From assembly GCF_002149965.1 (NCBI RefSeq), contig NZ_MSQB01000001.1, forward strand, positions 62,001-126,000: a stretch of DNA of 64,000 bases, read 5' to 3'. Position numbers and translations under genes: made by a program. How positions within the stretch are numbered: the first letter of the stretch is position 1; each line of letters opens with the position of its first letter. Below are positions 1 to 8,247 of this stretch, one piece after another. This DNA is from Novosphingobium panipatense (lineage in GTDB: Bacteria > Pseudomonadota > Alphaproteobacteria > Sphingomonadales > Sphingomonadaceae). Below the pieces are notes generated by a model that worked only from the letters and a program-made list of their open reading frames with translations, searched no databases and was not told where the DNA came from.

Positions 1-208
1 CATGACCGATCCGGTCTCCTCCATGGAAGGCGGCGCGCGGTTCATGGGAGAGATCTATCCCGCCAGCCACATGTTCACGATCAGCCGGGGCGTCTTCGCC
101 AAGGCGCTGGGCTTTTCCGACCTTGCCGGATCGTTCCTGCCGCTGGCGATCTCCGCCCCGGTGATCGTGGGGGTGGCGATCATGCTGCTCAAGAAACAGG
201 AGGCCTGA
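1..208 (+). CDS. ABC-2 type transporter permease, C-terminal part (5' end outside window)
   Basis: Only the last ~69 residues are present, and the gene begins before the window. The visible part has a hydrophilic stretch (MEGGARFMGEIYPASHMF) typical of the last periplasmic loop of ABC-2 permeases. A terminal hydrophobic helix follows (LPLAISAPVIVGVAIMLL) and a short basic tail (KKQEA). The stop is directly followed by the start of a second permease at position 210, so the two are translationally coupled. This suggests a YhiI/YhhJ-type drug or toxin exporter with an HlyD-like subunit and ATPase upstream. The family call rests on this fragment and its neighbour, so the substrate cannot be stated. 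Confidence 0.75.
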   Translation, partial: MTDPVSSMEGGARFMGEIYPASHMFTISRGVFAKALGFSDLAGSFLPLAISAPVIVGVAIMLLKKQEA

Positions 209-209
209 C

Positions 210-1337
210 ATGCTGACCAGGCTTTCCAACATCTACAGGCTGGGCGTGAAGGAGCTGTGGAGCCTGTGGCGCGATCCGATCATGCTGGTGCTGATCGCCT
301 TCGTCTTCACGGTGTCCGTTTATACATCTGCCAATTCGACGCCCGAAACGCTGCATAATGCCGCCATCGCCATCGTCGACGAGGACGATTCCCCGCTGTC
401 GCAGCGTATCGTCTCGTCGTTTTATCCGCCGCAGTTCGTGGTGCCCCGGATGATCGTGCCGCAGCAGATCGATCCCGGCATGGATGCGGGCGACTTCACT
501 TTCGTGCTGCACATTCCCTACGGCTTCCAGCGTGACGTGCTGGCAGGGCGGGGCGCCGAGATCCAGCTCAACACCGATGCCACGCGCATGAGCCAGGCCT
601 TCACCGGCAGCGGCTATATCCAGCAGATCGTGAACGGAGAGGTGAACGAATTCGTCAACCGCTACCGCGCGAATACGGTGCCGCAAGTGGACCTTGCCAT
701 CCGCGCGCGGTTCAATCCCACGCTCAACAAGTCATGGTTCGGCGCTCTGGCGCAGATCATCAACCAGATCGCGATGCTCTCGATCATCCTGACCGGCGCC
801 GCACTGATCCGCGAGCGCGAGCACGGGACCATCGAGCACCTCCTGGTCATGCCGGTGACGCCGTTCGAGATCATGATGTCGAAAGTCTGGTCGATGGGGC
901 TGGTGGTGCTGCTTGCCTCTGCGCTCTCGGTCAATCTGGTGGTGCGGGCGCTGATGCATGTGCCGATCGCGGGATCGCTGCCGCTGTTCTTCGCGGGCGC
1001 GGCCCTGGTGCTGTTCTCGACTACTTCGATGGGTATTTTCCTCGCGACGATCGCCCGCAACATGCCGCAGTTCGGCATGCTGATGATCCTGGTGCTGCTG
1101 CCGCTCCAGATGCTTTCGGGAGGAAGCACGCCGCGCGAATCGATGCCGCAGCTGGTGCAGGACGTGATGCTCTTCGCACCGACCACCCATTTCGTGGAGC
1201 TGGGGCAGGCGATCCTCTTCCGCGGCGCCGGGTTCGATGTGGTCTGGCCGCAATTTGCCGCCACTTTCGCGATCGGTGTGGTGTTCTTCGCGGTCGCCCT
1301 GGCGCGGTTCCGCTCGACGATCAGCGCGATGGCGTGA
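210..1337 (+). CDS. ABC-2 type transporter permease (YhhJ-like)
   Basis: The 375-residue protein is an inner-membrane permease of the ABC-2 family. A first transmembrane helix lies at about residues 20-45 (IMLVLIAFVFTVSVYTSA). A large periplasmic domain follows to about residue 180, and then five hydrophobic segments to the C-terminus. The motif ALIREREHGTIEHLLVMPVT at about 195-215 is the conserved cytoplasmic coupling segment of these permeases. It starts two bases after the preceding permease gene ends and is the last gene of that operon, since strong hairpins follow from 1344. It probably forms a heterodimeric exporter with the preceding permease. The substrate is unknown. Confidence 0.9.
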   Translation: MLTRLSNIYRLGVKELWSLWRDPIMLVLIAFVFTVSVYTSANSTPETLHNAAIAIVDEDDSPLSQRIVSSFYPPQFVVPRMIVPQQIDPGMDAGDFTFVLHIPYGFQRDVLAGRGAEIQLNTDATRMSQAFTGSGYIQQIVNGEVNEFVNRYRANTVPQVDLAIRARFNPTLNKSWFGALAQIINQIAMLSIILTGAALIREREHGTIEHLLVMPVTPFEIMMSKVWSMGLVVLLASALSVNLVVRALMHVPIAGSLPLFFAGAALVLFSTTSMGIFLATIARNMPQFGMLMILVLLPLQMLSGGSTPRESMPQLVQDVMLFAPTTHFVELGQAILFRGAGFDVVWPQFAATFAIGVVFFAVALARFRSTISAMA

Positions 1338-1343
1338 GGTATG

Positions 1344-1366
1344 AAAATCCGCCGAAGGCGGATTTT
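1344..1366. terminator. Hairpin terminator after the ABC-2 operon
   Basis: A perfect 10-bp stem (AAAATCCGCC / GGCGGATTTT) with a GAA loop lies seven bases after the permease stop. The A/T flanks give a U-run on both strands, so it could act in both directions. Confidence 0.7.
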
Positions 1367-1367
1367 G

Positions 1368-1462
1368 GCGGCACCGGCCCACGCCCCCACCCTACCACCC
1401 AAGGTATTATCCTGGCTGGTGGTAGGGTGGGGGCGCCTAGGAGACTTGGAGGCCGGTGCCGC
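1368..1462. repeat. Nested long inverted repeat
   Basis: The outer arms 1368-1379 and 1451-1462 are perfectly complementary (GCGGCACCGGCC / GGCCGGTGCCGC). Inside them, 1382-1399 pairs perfectly with 1418-1435 over 18 bp (CGCCCCCACCCTACCACC). The loop at 1400-1417 is AT-rich. The structure sits between the ABC-2 operon and metN and is flanked on both sides by small terminator hairpins. It looks like a palindromic intergenic element and not an operator. No coding sequence of recognisable function overlaps it. Confidence 0.85.
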
Positions 1463-1463
1463 T

Positions 1464-1489
1464 AAAAAATGCCCGGATGGGCATTTTTT
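1464..1489. terminator. Bidirectional terminator-like hairpin
   Basis: A perfect 11-bp stem AAAAAATGCCC / GGGCATTTTTT with a GGAT loop ends in a six-T run. This is the classical intrinsic terminator form, and it is readable on either strand. It insulates metNIQ from upstream transcription. Confidence 0.8.
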
Positions 1490-1620
1490 GATCATCTGGA
1501 AAATCCGCAAAGCTCTGCTTCCCGGCCCGCGATTCATTTTGTCTAGAAATCTGCTGGAGAATGGTGAAGGGACGCCCTCCGGCATGGACGTGCCGGGTCT
1601 GCGCGAAGAAGGTATAGAGT

Positions 1621-2586
1621 ATGATCCGCCTGGAAGGCGTACACAAGGCGTTCGGCGATACCCATGCCGCGCTGGCGGGGGTCGATCTGGAGATCGGCCG
1701 GGGCGAAGTTTTCGGGATCATCGGTCGTTCCGGGGCGGGCAAATCCACGCTCGTCAGGCTGCTCAACGGGCTTGAGCGGCCCAGTTCGGGGCGCGTGCTG
1801 ATCGACGGGACCGACGTTGCGACCCTGTCCGCCGACGGCCTGCGTGCCTTGCGTTCGCGGGTGGGCATGATCTTCCAGAATTTCGGCCTGCTCTGGTCCC
1901 GCACGGTGTTCGACAATGTCGCGCTGCCGCTCAGGATCGGCGGCGCTTCGCGTGCGGAGATCGCCGCAAAAGTGCCGGCCCTGCTGGAGCGCGTGGGCCT
2001 GTCCGAGCACGGCGCGAAATATCCCGCCCAGCTTTCCGGCGGCCAGAAGCAACGCGTCGGCATCGCCCGCGCCCTTGCCACCAACCCGGAAATCCTGCTC
2101 TGCGACGAGGCGACCAGCGCGCTCGATCCCGAGACGACACGCAATATCCTCGATCTCCTCGCCGACCTGAACCGCGAACTGGGGCTCACGATCGTTCTGA
2201 TCACGCACGAGATGGAAGTGGTGCGGCAGGTCTGCGACCGGGTCGTCGTGCTACACGCAGGCCGCGCCGTGGAAACCGGAGACGTTGCGGATGTCTTCCT
2301 CCACCCCCGGGCCAGCGAAACCCAAGCATTGATCGCGGAAGCCGACGAACATGTCGATCCGATCGGTTTCGACGGTCCCGTCGTGCGGCTCACCCTGCAT
2401 GGCAAGGCCGTGCTCGATCCGGTGCTCACCCGCATCGCGCGGGATACCGGGACCGATTTCATCATTCTCGACGGCCGGATCGGCCGCCTGAAGAACACCA
2501 GCTTCGGCAGGCTCACGCTGGGTCTTGTCGGCGGCGATACCGAGCGTGCCATCGCGGCGCTGCGCCTGGAAGGAGAGGTCGAATGA
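1621..2586 (+). CDS. metN: Methionine ABC transporter ATP-binding protein MetN
   Basis: The 321-residue ATPase belongs to the MetNIQ importer for D/L-methionine at the inner membrane. It has a complete nucleotide-binding domain: Walker A GRSGAGKST (about residue 38), signature LSGGQKQR (about 140) and Walker B ILLCDEATSALD (about 157). The H-loop is in LITHEMEVV. The C-terminal ~80 residues form the NIL regulatory domain that senses methionine in this family. The ATGA overlap with metI shows translational coupling. No SAM riboswitch of a class I recognise was found in the 130 bases upstream. Length and gene order match the family closely. Confidence 0.96.
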   Translation: MIRLEGVHKAFGDTHAALAGVDLEIGRGEVFGIIGRSGAGKSTLVRLLNGLERPSSGRVLIDGTDVATLSADGLRALRSRVGMIFQNFGLLWSRTVFDNVALPLRIGGASRAEIAAKVPALLERVGLSEHGAKYPAQLSGGQKQRVGIARALATNPEILLCDEATSALDPETTRNILDLLADLNRELGLTIVLITHEMEVVRQVCDRVVVLHAGRAVETGDVADVFLHPRASETQALIAEADEHVDPIGFDGPVVRLTLHGKAVLDPVLTRIARDTGTDFIILDGRIGRLKNTSFGRLTLGLVGGDTERAIAALRLEGEVE

Positions 2587-3248
2587 GCGGCTTTTTCAGC
2601 AATGTCGACTGGAGCGAGATCCTCCAGGCCTGCCTCGATACGCTGGCCATGCTGGGCGGATCCTTGCTGCTCACGGTGCTTCTGGGCCTGCCGCTCGGCG
2701 TGCTGCTGTTTTTGACCGGAAAGGGTCAGCCCTGGGAGAACCGCTGGGGCAACGGCGCGCTCGCGCTGCTGGTCAATCTCGTGCGCTCGATGCCGTTCAT
2801 CATCCTGCTGATCGTGATGATCCCGCTGACCATCGTGCTTGTCGGCACTTCGCTGGGCGTTGCGGGCGCGATCCCGCCGCTGGTCGTCGGCGCGGCGCCG
2901 TTCTTCGCGCGCCTTGTGGAGACGGCCCTGCGGGAAGTGGACCGCAACACGGTCGAGGCGGTACAGGCCATGGGGGCCACCACGCGCGATCTGGTGTTCC
3001 GCGCGCTGCTGCCGGAAGCCCTGCCGGGCATCCTGGCTGCGACCACGGTGACCGCCATCACGCTGATCTCGTTCACGGCCATGGCCGGGGCAGTCGGCGC
3101 GGGAGGTCTCGGCGATCTGGCGATCCGTTTCGGCTATCAGCGTTTCCAGACCGACGTCATGCTGGTAACCGTGGTCCTGCTGCTTGCACTGGTCCAGCTT
3201 CTTCAGGTAGCCGGGGACCGTCTGGTCCGGCATTTTACACGCAAATAG
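2583..3248 (+). CDS. metI: Methionine ABC transporter permease MetI
   Basis: This 221-residue permease has about five transmembrane helices. The EAA-type coupling motif EAVQAMGATTRDLVFRALLP lies at about residues 122-141, where MetN docks. The start overlaps the metN stop (ATGA), and the gene is followed eight bases later by metQ. Two such subunits would form the channel of the methionine importer. Length and helix spacing are normal for MetI, and nothing appears damaged. Confidence 0.96.
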   Translation: MSGFFSNVDWSEILQACLDTLAMLGGSLLLTVLLGLPLGVLLFLTGKGQPWENRWGNGALALLVNLVRSMPFIILLIVMIPLTIVLVGTSLGVAGAIPPLVVGAAPFFARLVETALREVDRNTVEAVQAMGATTRDLVFRALLPEALPGILAATTVTAITLISFTAMAGAVGAGGLGDLAIRFGYQRFQTDVMLVTVVLLLALVQLLQVAGDRLVRHFTRK

Positions 3249-3256
3249 GATTTTCG

Positions 3257-4054
3257 ATGCAACGACGCTTGCTTCTTGCCGCTATCGCCACGCTGTTCAT
3301 TGCCGGTTGCGGCAAGTCGGGCGGGGCGGGCGATCCGAACGTCCTGACGGTGGCCGCCACTGCGATCCCGCATGCGGAGATCCTGGAGTTCGTCAAGCCG
3401 ACGCTCGCCAAGCAGGGCCTGAAGCTCGATGTGCGGGTGTTCAACGACTACGTCCAGCCGAACGTGCAGGTTTCGGAAGGCCGGATCGATGTGAACTACT
3501 TCGAGACCGGGCCTTATCTGGAAGAGTTCAACAAGGCCAAGGGCACGCATCTGGTGCCGCTGGCGGGCATTCACATCGAGCCTTTCGGCGCCTATTCGCG
3601 CAAGTGGAAGAAGGTCGGCGAACTGCCGGTCGGCGCAACGGTGGCGATCCCCAACGAGCCCAGCAACAGCGGCCGCGCCTTGCAGCTTCTGGCGAAGGGC
3701 GGGCTGATCAGGCTCAAGGATCCCAAGAGCATGACGGCGACGCCGAAGGATATCGTCGAGAACCGCAGGAACCTGCAGTTCCGGGAGATCGAAGCGGCCA
3801 CCCTGCCGCGCGTCCTGGGAGAGGTCGACATGGCCCTGATCAACACCAACTACGCGCTGGATGCCGGATTGAACCCCATGCGCGATGCCCTGTTGATCGA
3901 GGACAAGGACAGCCCCTACGTCAATTTCGTGGTGGGCACGGAACAGGCGCGGACCGACAAGCGCGTGGAAAAGCTGATCGCCGCGCTGCGCAGCCCGGAG
4001 GTGAAAGCCTTCATCGAGCGCAAGTATTCGGGCGCGGTCGTCCCCGCATTCTGA
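3257..4054 (+). CDS. metQ: Methionine-binding lipoprotein MetQ
   Basis: The 265-residue substrate-binding protein starts at the ATG at 3257, just after metI. An upstream in-frame extension exists but reads through metI in another frame and is not credible. The signal peptide is MQRRLLLAAIATLFIAGC, with lipobox FIAGC and acylated Cys18. The mature part carries NLPA/MetQ hallmarks: AIPHAEILEFVKPTL at the N-terminus, QPNVQVSEGRIDVNYFET for the substrate cleft, and IPNEPSNSGRALQLL in the middle. It delivers methionine to MetI/MetN from the periplasmic face. It is the last gene of the operon. Confidence 0.96.
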   Translation: MQRRLLLAAIATLFIAGCGKSGGAGDPNVLTVAATAIPHAEILEFVKPTLAKQGLKLDVRVFNDYVQPNVQVSEGRIDVNYFETGPYLEEFNKAKGTHLVPLAGIHIEPFGAYSRKWKKVGELPVGATVAIPNEPSNSGRALQLLAKGGLIRLKDPKSMTATPKDIVENRRNLQFREIEAATLPRVLGEVDMALINTNYALDAGLNPMRDALLIEDKDSPYVNFVVGTEQARTDKRVEKLIAALRSPEVKAFIERKYSGAVVPAF

Positions 4055-4097
4055 GGGCAACTCTGGATGGTTGGCAGCGTGGATCGGGCCTGAGCGC

Positions 4098-4961
4098 CTA
4101 TCCGCGAGCCTCCACCGAGGCTGCGGCGATGCGCGGCCACTGCGCGGCGACTTCTTCGGCCGTCGATGCCTTCACTGCGCGAAGGTCGCGGGGATAGTCC
4201 ACGTCTAGGGCTTCGACGGCTCGCGCGGCGTGGAACTGGCCGTTTGCGGCTCTCAATATCCAGCCGCCCTCTGTGCAGGCTTCGGAGGCCAGATAGGCGA
4301 CGCCGGGGGCCACGGCGGCCGGGAACAGTTCGTCCGGTTCGCCGTCTATGCCCCACATCCGCGTCTTGGCGACCGGCGACACGGCGTTGACCACGATCCC
4401 GTGCGGCGCGCCTTCCGCCGCCAGAACGTTGACGATGCCGACAGCCGCCATCTTCGCGGCGGCATAAGCGGCAAGGCCCTTGTGGACATACTGCGGATAG
4501 AGCGCGCGGCATGAGGTGGTCAGCACGATCCGCCCGTATCCCGCCTCTTTCATGACTGGCCAGGCCGCCTGCGCAAGCCAGAGCGGCGCCTTGGCGGCAA
4601 TCGCCATCACATGATCGAAGGCTTCTTCATCGATGTCCTCGACTTGCTGATAGGCGACCCAACCGGCGTTGTGGATCAGGCCGTCCAGCCGTCCCTTGGC
4701 GGCTATACCGGCCGCGATCAGGGCATGGCAGCCGTTCCGGGATTCGATCGAACCGGCAATGGCCATCGCATCGCCGCCTTCGCTACGCAGGAGAGCGGCG
4801 GCCTCCTCGGCGGGGCGGGCATCCTTTCCCTGGCCGTCGGAGCCGGCGCCCGCGTCGTGGATCAGCACCGTCGCGCCCAGTTCGGCAAGGCAGCGGGCAT
4901 AGGCCAGACCCAGCCCGCGCGCGCCGCCGGTGACGAGAACGACCCTGTTTGCGAAAGACAT
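4098..4961 (-). CDS. SDR family NAD(P)-dependent oxidoreductase
   Basis: The 287-residue short-chain dehydrogenase/reductase has the Rossmann motif TGGARGLG at about residues 11-18. The NAG equivalent is HNAGWV at about 96. The catalytic tetrad is represented by the serine in LTTSCR and the YAAAK motif (about 165). The extended ALIHDAGAGSDG segment after beta-2 resembles hydroxyacyl-CoA dehydrogenase-like SDRs (MFE-2 type), but the substrate is unknown. It lies convergent to metQ. Its Shine-Dalgarno sequence AGGAGAG falls inside a predicted mRNA stem (4966-5007). Confidence 0.88.
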   Translation of the reverse strand: MSFANRVVLVTGGARGLGLAYARCLAELGATVLIHDAGAGSDGQGKDARPAEEAAALLRSEGGDAMAIAGSIESRNGCHALIAAGIAAKGRLDGLIHNAGWVAYQQVEDIDEEAFDHVMAIAAKAPLWLAQAAWPVMKEAGYGRIVLTTSCRALYPQYVHKGLAAYAAAKMAAVGIVNVLAAEGAPHGIVVNAVSPVAKTRMWGIDGEPDELFPAAVAPGVAYLASEACTEGGWILRAANGQFHAARAVEALDVDYPRDLRAVKASTAEEVAAQWPRIAAASVEARG

Positions 4962-4965
4962 CCGG

Positions 4966-5007
4966 TTTCTCTCCTTCTTGCCGCAAGGATAGGAGGAAGG
5001 AGAGAAA
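4966..5007 (-). promoter_or_regulatory. mRNA hairpin covering the SDR ribosome-binding site
   Basis: On the minus strand the leader folds into a perfect 12-bp stem (TTTCTCTCCTTC with GAAGGAGAGAAA). The 3' arm contains the AGGAGAG ribosome-binding site four bases before the ATG at 4961. If transcription starts upstream of 5007, translation would be occluded unless the stem is opened. Confidence 0.5.
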
Positions 5008-5034
5008 AATCCAATCTTCAGAACAGCTTTCTGT

Positions 5035-6201
5035 CTACGGACGCGGTGCGAGTGCGATCCGCAACCGGCGCCGGACGGGCTCGTCCCAGAATTTGTACGC
5101 CGCCCATGCCACCAATATAAGGAACGGAACCAGGGCCAGGCCGATGCCCGTCATTCTGGCCGTGGAGGGCGCCTCGTTGGCGACGTAGTTCATCCAGATA
5201 TAGAGAAACGGGAAATGCGTGATGTAGATCGGGTAGGAGATGCGCCCGCTGGCCCTGCACAGGCGCATCATGCCGGCCCCCGCGTCCGAATGGCTGCCGG
5301 CGTGGACGATGAGGGGAAACACGAGGACCACGCAAAGCGCCTCGAACAGGCCGTTGAGGGGAATGCCCGCGACCGGGGGAACCGTGGGGAAGGCGGCAAT
5401 GCCCGTCATCAGCAGGGTCAGCGTCAACCAGCCCAGGCGGATAGAGGGCAGACGGTCCCTGACGCGGTAGAGCCAGAGCCCGGTCACGAAGGGGAAACAC
5501 AGGCGGACCGGCGCCATCCAGAACGAGGGCCAGGCCGATCCCTGGTCGATGCTGTCCAGCATGGCCGTGCAGCCGATCAGAACCGCGCCGCTCAGTACGG
5601 CCAGTACGCCCAGGATTCGCGGACGCATGTGCCGCAGTGCGAAGGCATAGGCAATGTTGCCGATGTACTCCTGAAGCAGGCTCCAACATGGGCCGTTGAA
5701 GGGATGGGTGTCTCCCCAGCGGTTGGGCAGCATCGGCGAGGGCAGCAGCAGCAGGCCCAGGGCAAGGGCGACAAGCAGGTCGCGAACGGGCACGTTCTGT
5801 GCGGTTCCGGCGAAAGGATCGACCAGATAGCTGGCGAAGCCGAGCAGCACGCCGAGCACGACCAGCGGATGGAGCCGGATCAGGCGGAGCTTGAGGAAGT
5901 CGCGGGCGCGCATCCGGTGCCAGCGGTCGTCATAGGCATAGCCGATCACGAAGCCCGAAAGCATGAAGAAGAAGTCCACGGCGAGCACGGCATGGTGAAG
6001 GATGACGCGCGCGCCCTCCCAGGCGACGGTGATGCCCTGGATGTGGAACAGCACCACCAGCATCGCCGCCGATCCACGCAGCCCGTCCAGCACTTCGAAA
6101 TGCTGCTTCCCGGTGCTCGTCGTGTCGATTGCTGCGGCCGCACCGGCATGGTCCGGTCTGATCGAAGTGCCTGCGGCCTCCAGCCGTCCAGCTTGCTCCA
6201 C
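5035..6201 (-). CDS. Acyltransferase 3 family membrane protein (OafA/YrhL-like)
   Basis: The 388-residue integral membrane protein has about ten hydrophobic helices. It carries the acyltransferase-3 signature VLDGLRGSAAMLVVLFH near residue 38 and FFFMLSGFVIGYAY near 78. Conserved basic residues follow in RARDFLKLRLIRLHPL. Members O-acetylate surface polysaccharides, Nod factors or antibiotics. The target here is unknown, because no glycan-assembly genes are adjacent. It lies downstream of the LacI gene on the same strand (gap about 78 bases) and could be co-transcribed with it. The first ~35 residues are hydrophilic and poorly conserved, so the true start may be internal. Confidence 0.88.
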   Translation of the reverse strand: MEQAGRLEAAGTSIRPDHAGAAAAIDTTSTGKQHFEVLDGLRGSAAMLVVLFHIQGITVAWEGARVILHHAVLAVDFFFMLSGFVIGYAYDDRWHRMRARDFLKLRLIRLHPLVVLGVLLGFASYLVDPFAGTAQNVPVRDLLVALALGLLLLPSPMLPNRWGDTHPFNGPCWSLLQEYIGNIAYAFALRHMRPRILGVLAVLSGAVLIGCTAMLDSIDQGSAWPSFWMAPVRLCFPFVTGLWLYRVRDRLPSIRLGWLTLTLLMTGIAAFPTVPPVAGIPLNGLFEALCVVLVFPLIVHAGSHSDAGAGMMRLCRASGRISYPIYITHFPFLYIWMNYVANEAPSTARMTGIGLALVPFLILVAWAAYKFWDEPVRRRLRIALAPRP

Positions 6202-6278
6202 GTATCGCTCCCAAGGTCGTGTTGAATATCTGTGGGGCAGGGGCTGGGTGATTTATCGTTAAACCACAAGCGCTATTT

Positions 6279-7307
6279 TCATATCGATCCCCGCTCGACG
6301 AGTTCGAAGGGCAGAACGGCATCGAAGCCGTCGGTGGAGATCGAGGGCAGGCGTGCCGCGTCCGCGAGATATTCCATGGCGGCTGCAGCCATGGCGCGTA
6401 TTGGCTGGCGGATCGTCGTCAGCGGCGGCCATACGCGTGTCGCAAGCATGGTGTCGTCGAAACCCGTGACGGAAAGGTCAGCGGGCAGTGCAAGGCCCAG
6501 ATGGTGGGCCGCCCATAGCACTCCGGCAGCCATATCGTCGTTGCCGGCGATGATGGCATCGGGTGGCGTGCTTCCCTGCAGCAGATGCCGGGCAGCCTCG
6601 ATGCCCGACTGGAACGTGAAGTGGCCCTCGATGCAATGTGCGGGATCGATGGGAAGGCCGTGCTCCCGCAGGGCGTCGCGATAGCCTTCCAGCCGCGCGG
6701 CGCTGTCCGAATGCAGCATCGGACCGGTCACGACCGCGATCCTGCGGCGACCGGCGGCGATGACGCGCCGGGTCACGGCCTGTGCCGCCGAGCGGTTGTC
6801 TATGCGGATCGTCGCGATATAGGGCAAGGGCTGCGCGGTCGCGATGGCCGCGATCGGAATGCCCAGGGTTGCCGCCCGCGGATCGTTCCCCAGGTCCTCG
6901 GCATAAGGCGGGAGCAGAAGCAGTGCCTGGGCACCCTTGTCCACCAGTTTCCGCGCAACCGCGATGGTCGCCGTGAGCGGCCTGCTTTCCAATGATCGTA
7001 TCTGCAATTGTACGCCGCATTCGGCGGCTACCACGGCCACGGCCGCCAGTGCCATCTCGATGAAGACGCTGTCGAGATCGGCACAGACCAGGCCCACGCG
7101 GGCGACACCCGCGCCAGTGAGCCTGCGCGCCGACTGGTTGGGTACATAGCCGAGTTCGCTGACGGCGGCGAGGACGCGTTCACGGGTTTCGGAACCGGCG
7201 CGGCCGGTTCGGTTGATGACGTTGGATACGGTCATGGCGGAAACCCCCGCGCGCGCGGCAACGGCATGAAGAGTCGGCCGGCTGCGTTCGTCGCGTCTGC
7301 GGCTCAT
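6279..7307 (-). CDS. LacI family transcriptional regulator
   Basis: The 342-residue repressor has an N-terminal LacI helix-turn-helix (TLHAVAARAGVSAMTVSNVI, about residues 12-31) and hinge NQSARRLTGAG. A periplasmic-binding-protein-like sensor domain follows (VARVGLVCADL to the end). The region GNDDMAAGVL and TGFDDTMLAT is typical of the sugar-binding core. It is transcribed divergently from the DeoR-type regulator at 7453, and the shared 145-bp region contains repeated motifs. Its regulon is unknown; the only LacI-like palindrome seen elsewhere in the window is at 39265. An assignment to that site would be speculation. Confidence 0.92.
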   Translation of the reverse strand: MSRRRDERSRPTLHAVAARAGVSAMTVSNVINRTGRAGSETRERVLAAVSELGYVPNQSARRLTGAGVARVGLVCADLDSVFIEMALAAVAVVAAECGVQLQIRSLESRPLTATIAVARKLVDKGAQALLLLPPYAEDLGNDPRAATLGIPIAAIATAQPLPYIATIRIDNRSAAQAVTRRVIAAGRRRIAVVTGPMLHSDSAARLEGYRDALREHGLPIDPAHCIEGHFTFQSGIEAARHLLQGSTPPDAIIAGNDDMAAGVLWAAHHLGLALPADLSVTGFDDTMLATRVWPPLTTIRQPIRAMAAAAMEYLADAARLPSISTDGFDAVLPFELVERGSI

Positions 7308-7390
7308 TGGGCGGAAATGGGTGAGGGCTGCATGTCCGCAGATGATCGCGAGTAACGCATTCGTGCAAGCCTGTGCGATCGATTTTCATG

Positions 7391-7417
7391 ATTGTGCATG
7401 ATGATGCACGATTATGC
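7391..7417. promoter_or_regulatory. Helically phased direct repeats / palindrome upstream of the DeoR gene
   Basis: ATTGTGC, ATGATGC and ATTATGC repeat at exactly 10-base spacing (7391, 7401, 7411). They also create the palindrome GTGCAT-GATG-ATGCAC at 7394-7409. The position, 36 bases before the DeoR-type start and ~85 bases before the LacI start, suits an operator for either regulator. Confidence 0.5.
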
Positions 7418-7452
7418 TTGTTTGTGGTCGCGGGCTTGCCTATTCGGCACTA

Positions 7453-8235
7453 ATGTCCATTAAGATTCCTTCCGCGCGGCGCGATGCCATCGCTGCCCGG
7501 TTGCTGGCCGGAGAGCCCGTCAGCAGCACGGCTCTTGCGCGCGAATTTTCGGTTTCCGAAGACGCGATCCGGCGCGATTTGCGGGCGCTGGCGGCAGCGG
7601 GATCCTGCCGGCGCGTCTATGGCGGGGCGGTGCCGATCCTTGGCGGCGGCTTGCCGATGGCGGCGCGGATGATCGACGGAGGCGCGGAAAAACGCGCGCT
7701 GGCAAGCGCCGCGTTGGCGCTCATTCCGCCGGGAAGCTTCGTTTTCCTGGACAATGGCAGCACCAATGTGGCGGCGGCCGAAGTCCTGCCGGAGGATACC
7801 GGTCTGCTGGTCGGCACCAATTCGATAGCGGCCGCCGCTGCGCTCGCCACCCGGCAGGACCTGCCGACCGTCATGGTGGGCGGCGGTATCGATCCGGCCA
7901 TCGGCGGCTGCACGGACGGCACCGCGATCGAGGCGCTATCGCGCCTGAATATCGACGTCTGCCTGCTGGGCACCTGCACGCTTTCCGTCGAGGACGGCGC
8001 GGGTGCCTACGACGCGGCCGACGCTGCCTTCAAGCGCGCGCTCGTTGCCCGAAGCAGATGCACGGTTGTGCTTGTTTCGAATGCGAAGCTCGGCGGGCGG
8101 GCGCCGCACCGGATCGTCGACATGGCGGGCATCGATCATGTGGTGGTGGCGCAGGATTGCCCGGAGGACCTCATTTCCACCCTCGTGCTCGCCGGAACCA
8201 ATGTGGTGCGCGCGCTGCCGCCCCAGGACAATTGA
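7453..8235 (+). CDS. DeoR/GlpR family transcriptional regulator
   Basis: The start at the ATG at 7453 gives 260 residues beginning MSIKIPSARRDAIAARLL, which matches family N-termini better than the in-frame ATG at 7414. The winged helix-turn-helix is VSSTALAREFSVSEDAIRRDLRAL, and GSCRRVYGGAVP is the diagnostic end of the DeoR DNA-binding domain. The sensor domain carries the DeoRC features FLDNGSTNVAAAEVL and GTNSIAAAAALA, which bind sugar-phosphate effectors in this family. It is followed 12 bases later by an MFS transporter, so the pair is probably an operon controlled by this repressor. Confidence 0.9.
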   Translation: MSIKIPSARRDAIAARLLAGEPVSSTALAREFSVSEDAIRRDLRALAAAGSCRRVYGGAVPILGGGLPMAARMIDGGAEKRALASAALALIPPGSFVFLDNGSTNVAAAEVLPEDTGLLVGTNSIAAAAALATRQDLPTVMVGGGIDPAIGGCTDGTAIEALSRLNIDVCLLGTCTLSVEDGAGAYDAADAAFKRALVARSRCTVVLVSNAKLGGRAPHRIVDMAGIDHVVVAQDCPEDLISTLVLAGTNVVRALPPQDN

Positions 8236-8247
8236 CGGGATTTATCG

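Noticed and set aside
1490-1620. Possible SAM riboswitch in the metN leader
   Set aside because: I looked for SAM-II-like and SAM-I-like cores and found no matching conserved blocks. A covariance-model search would settle it.
1341-1775. Small gene starting in the hairpin region before metN
   Set aside because: Its frame is made of palindromic repeats and the out-of-frame 5' end of metN, with no domain.
6262-6276. AAGCGCTATTTT as a second LacI-type operator
   Set aside because: Only the core matches the 39265 palindrome; the flanks are not symmetrical.
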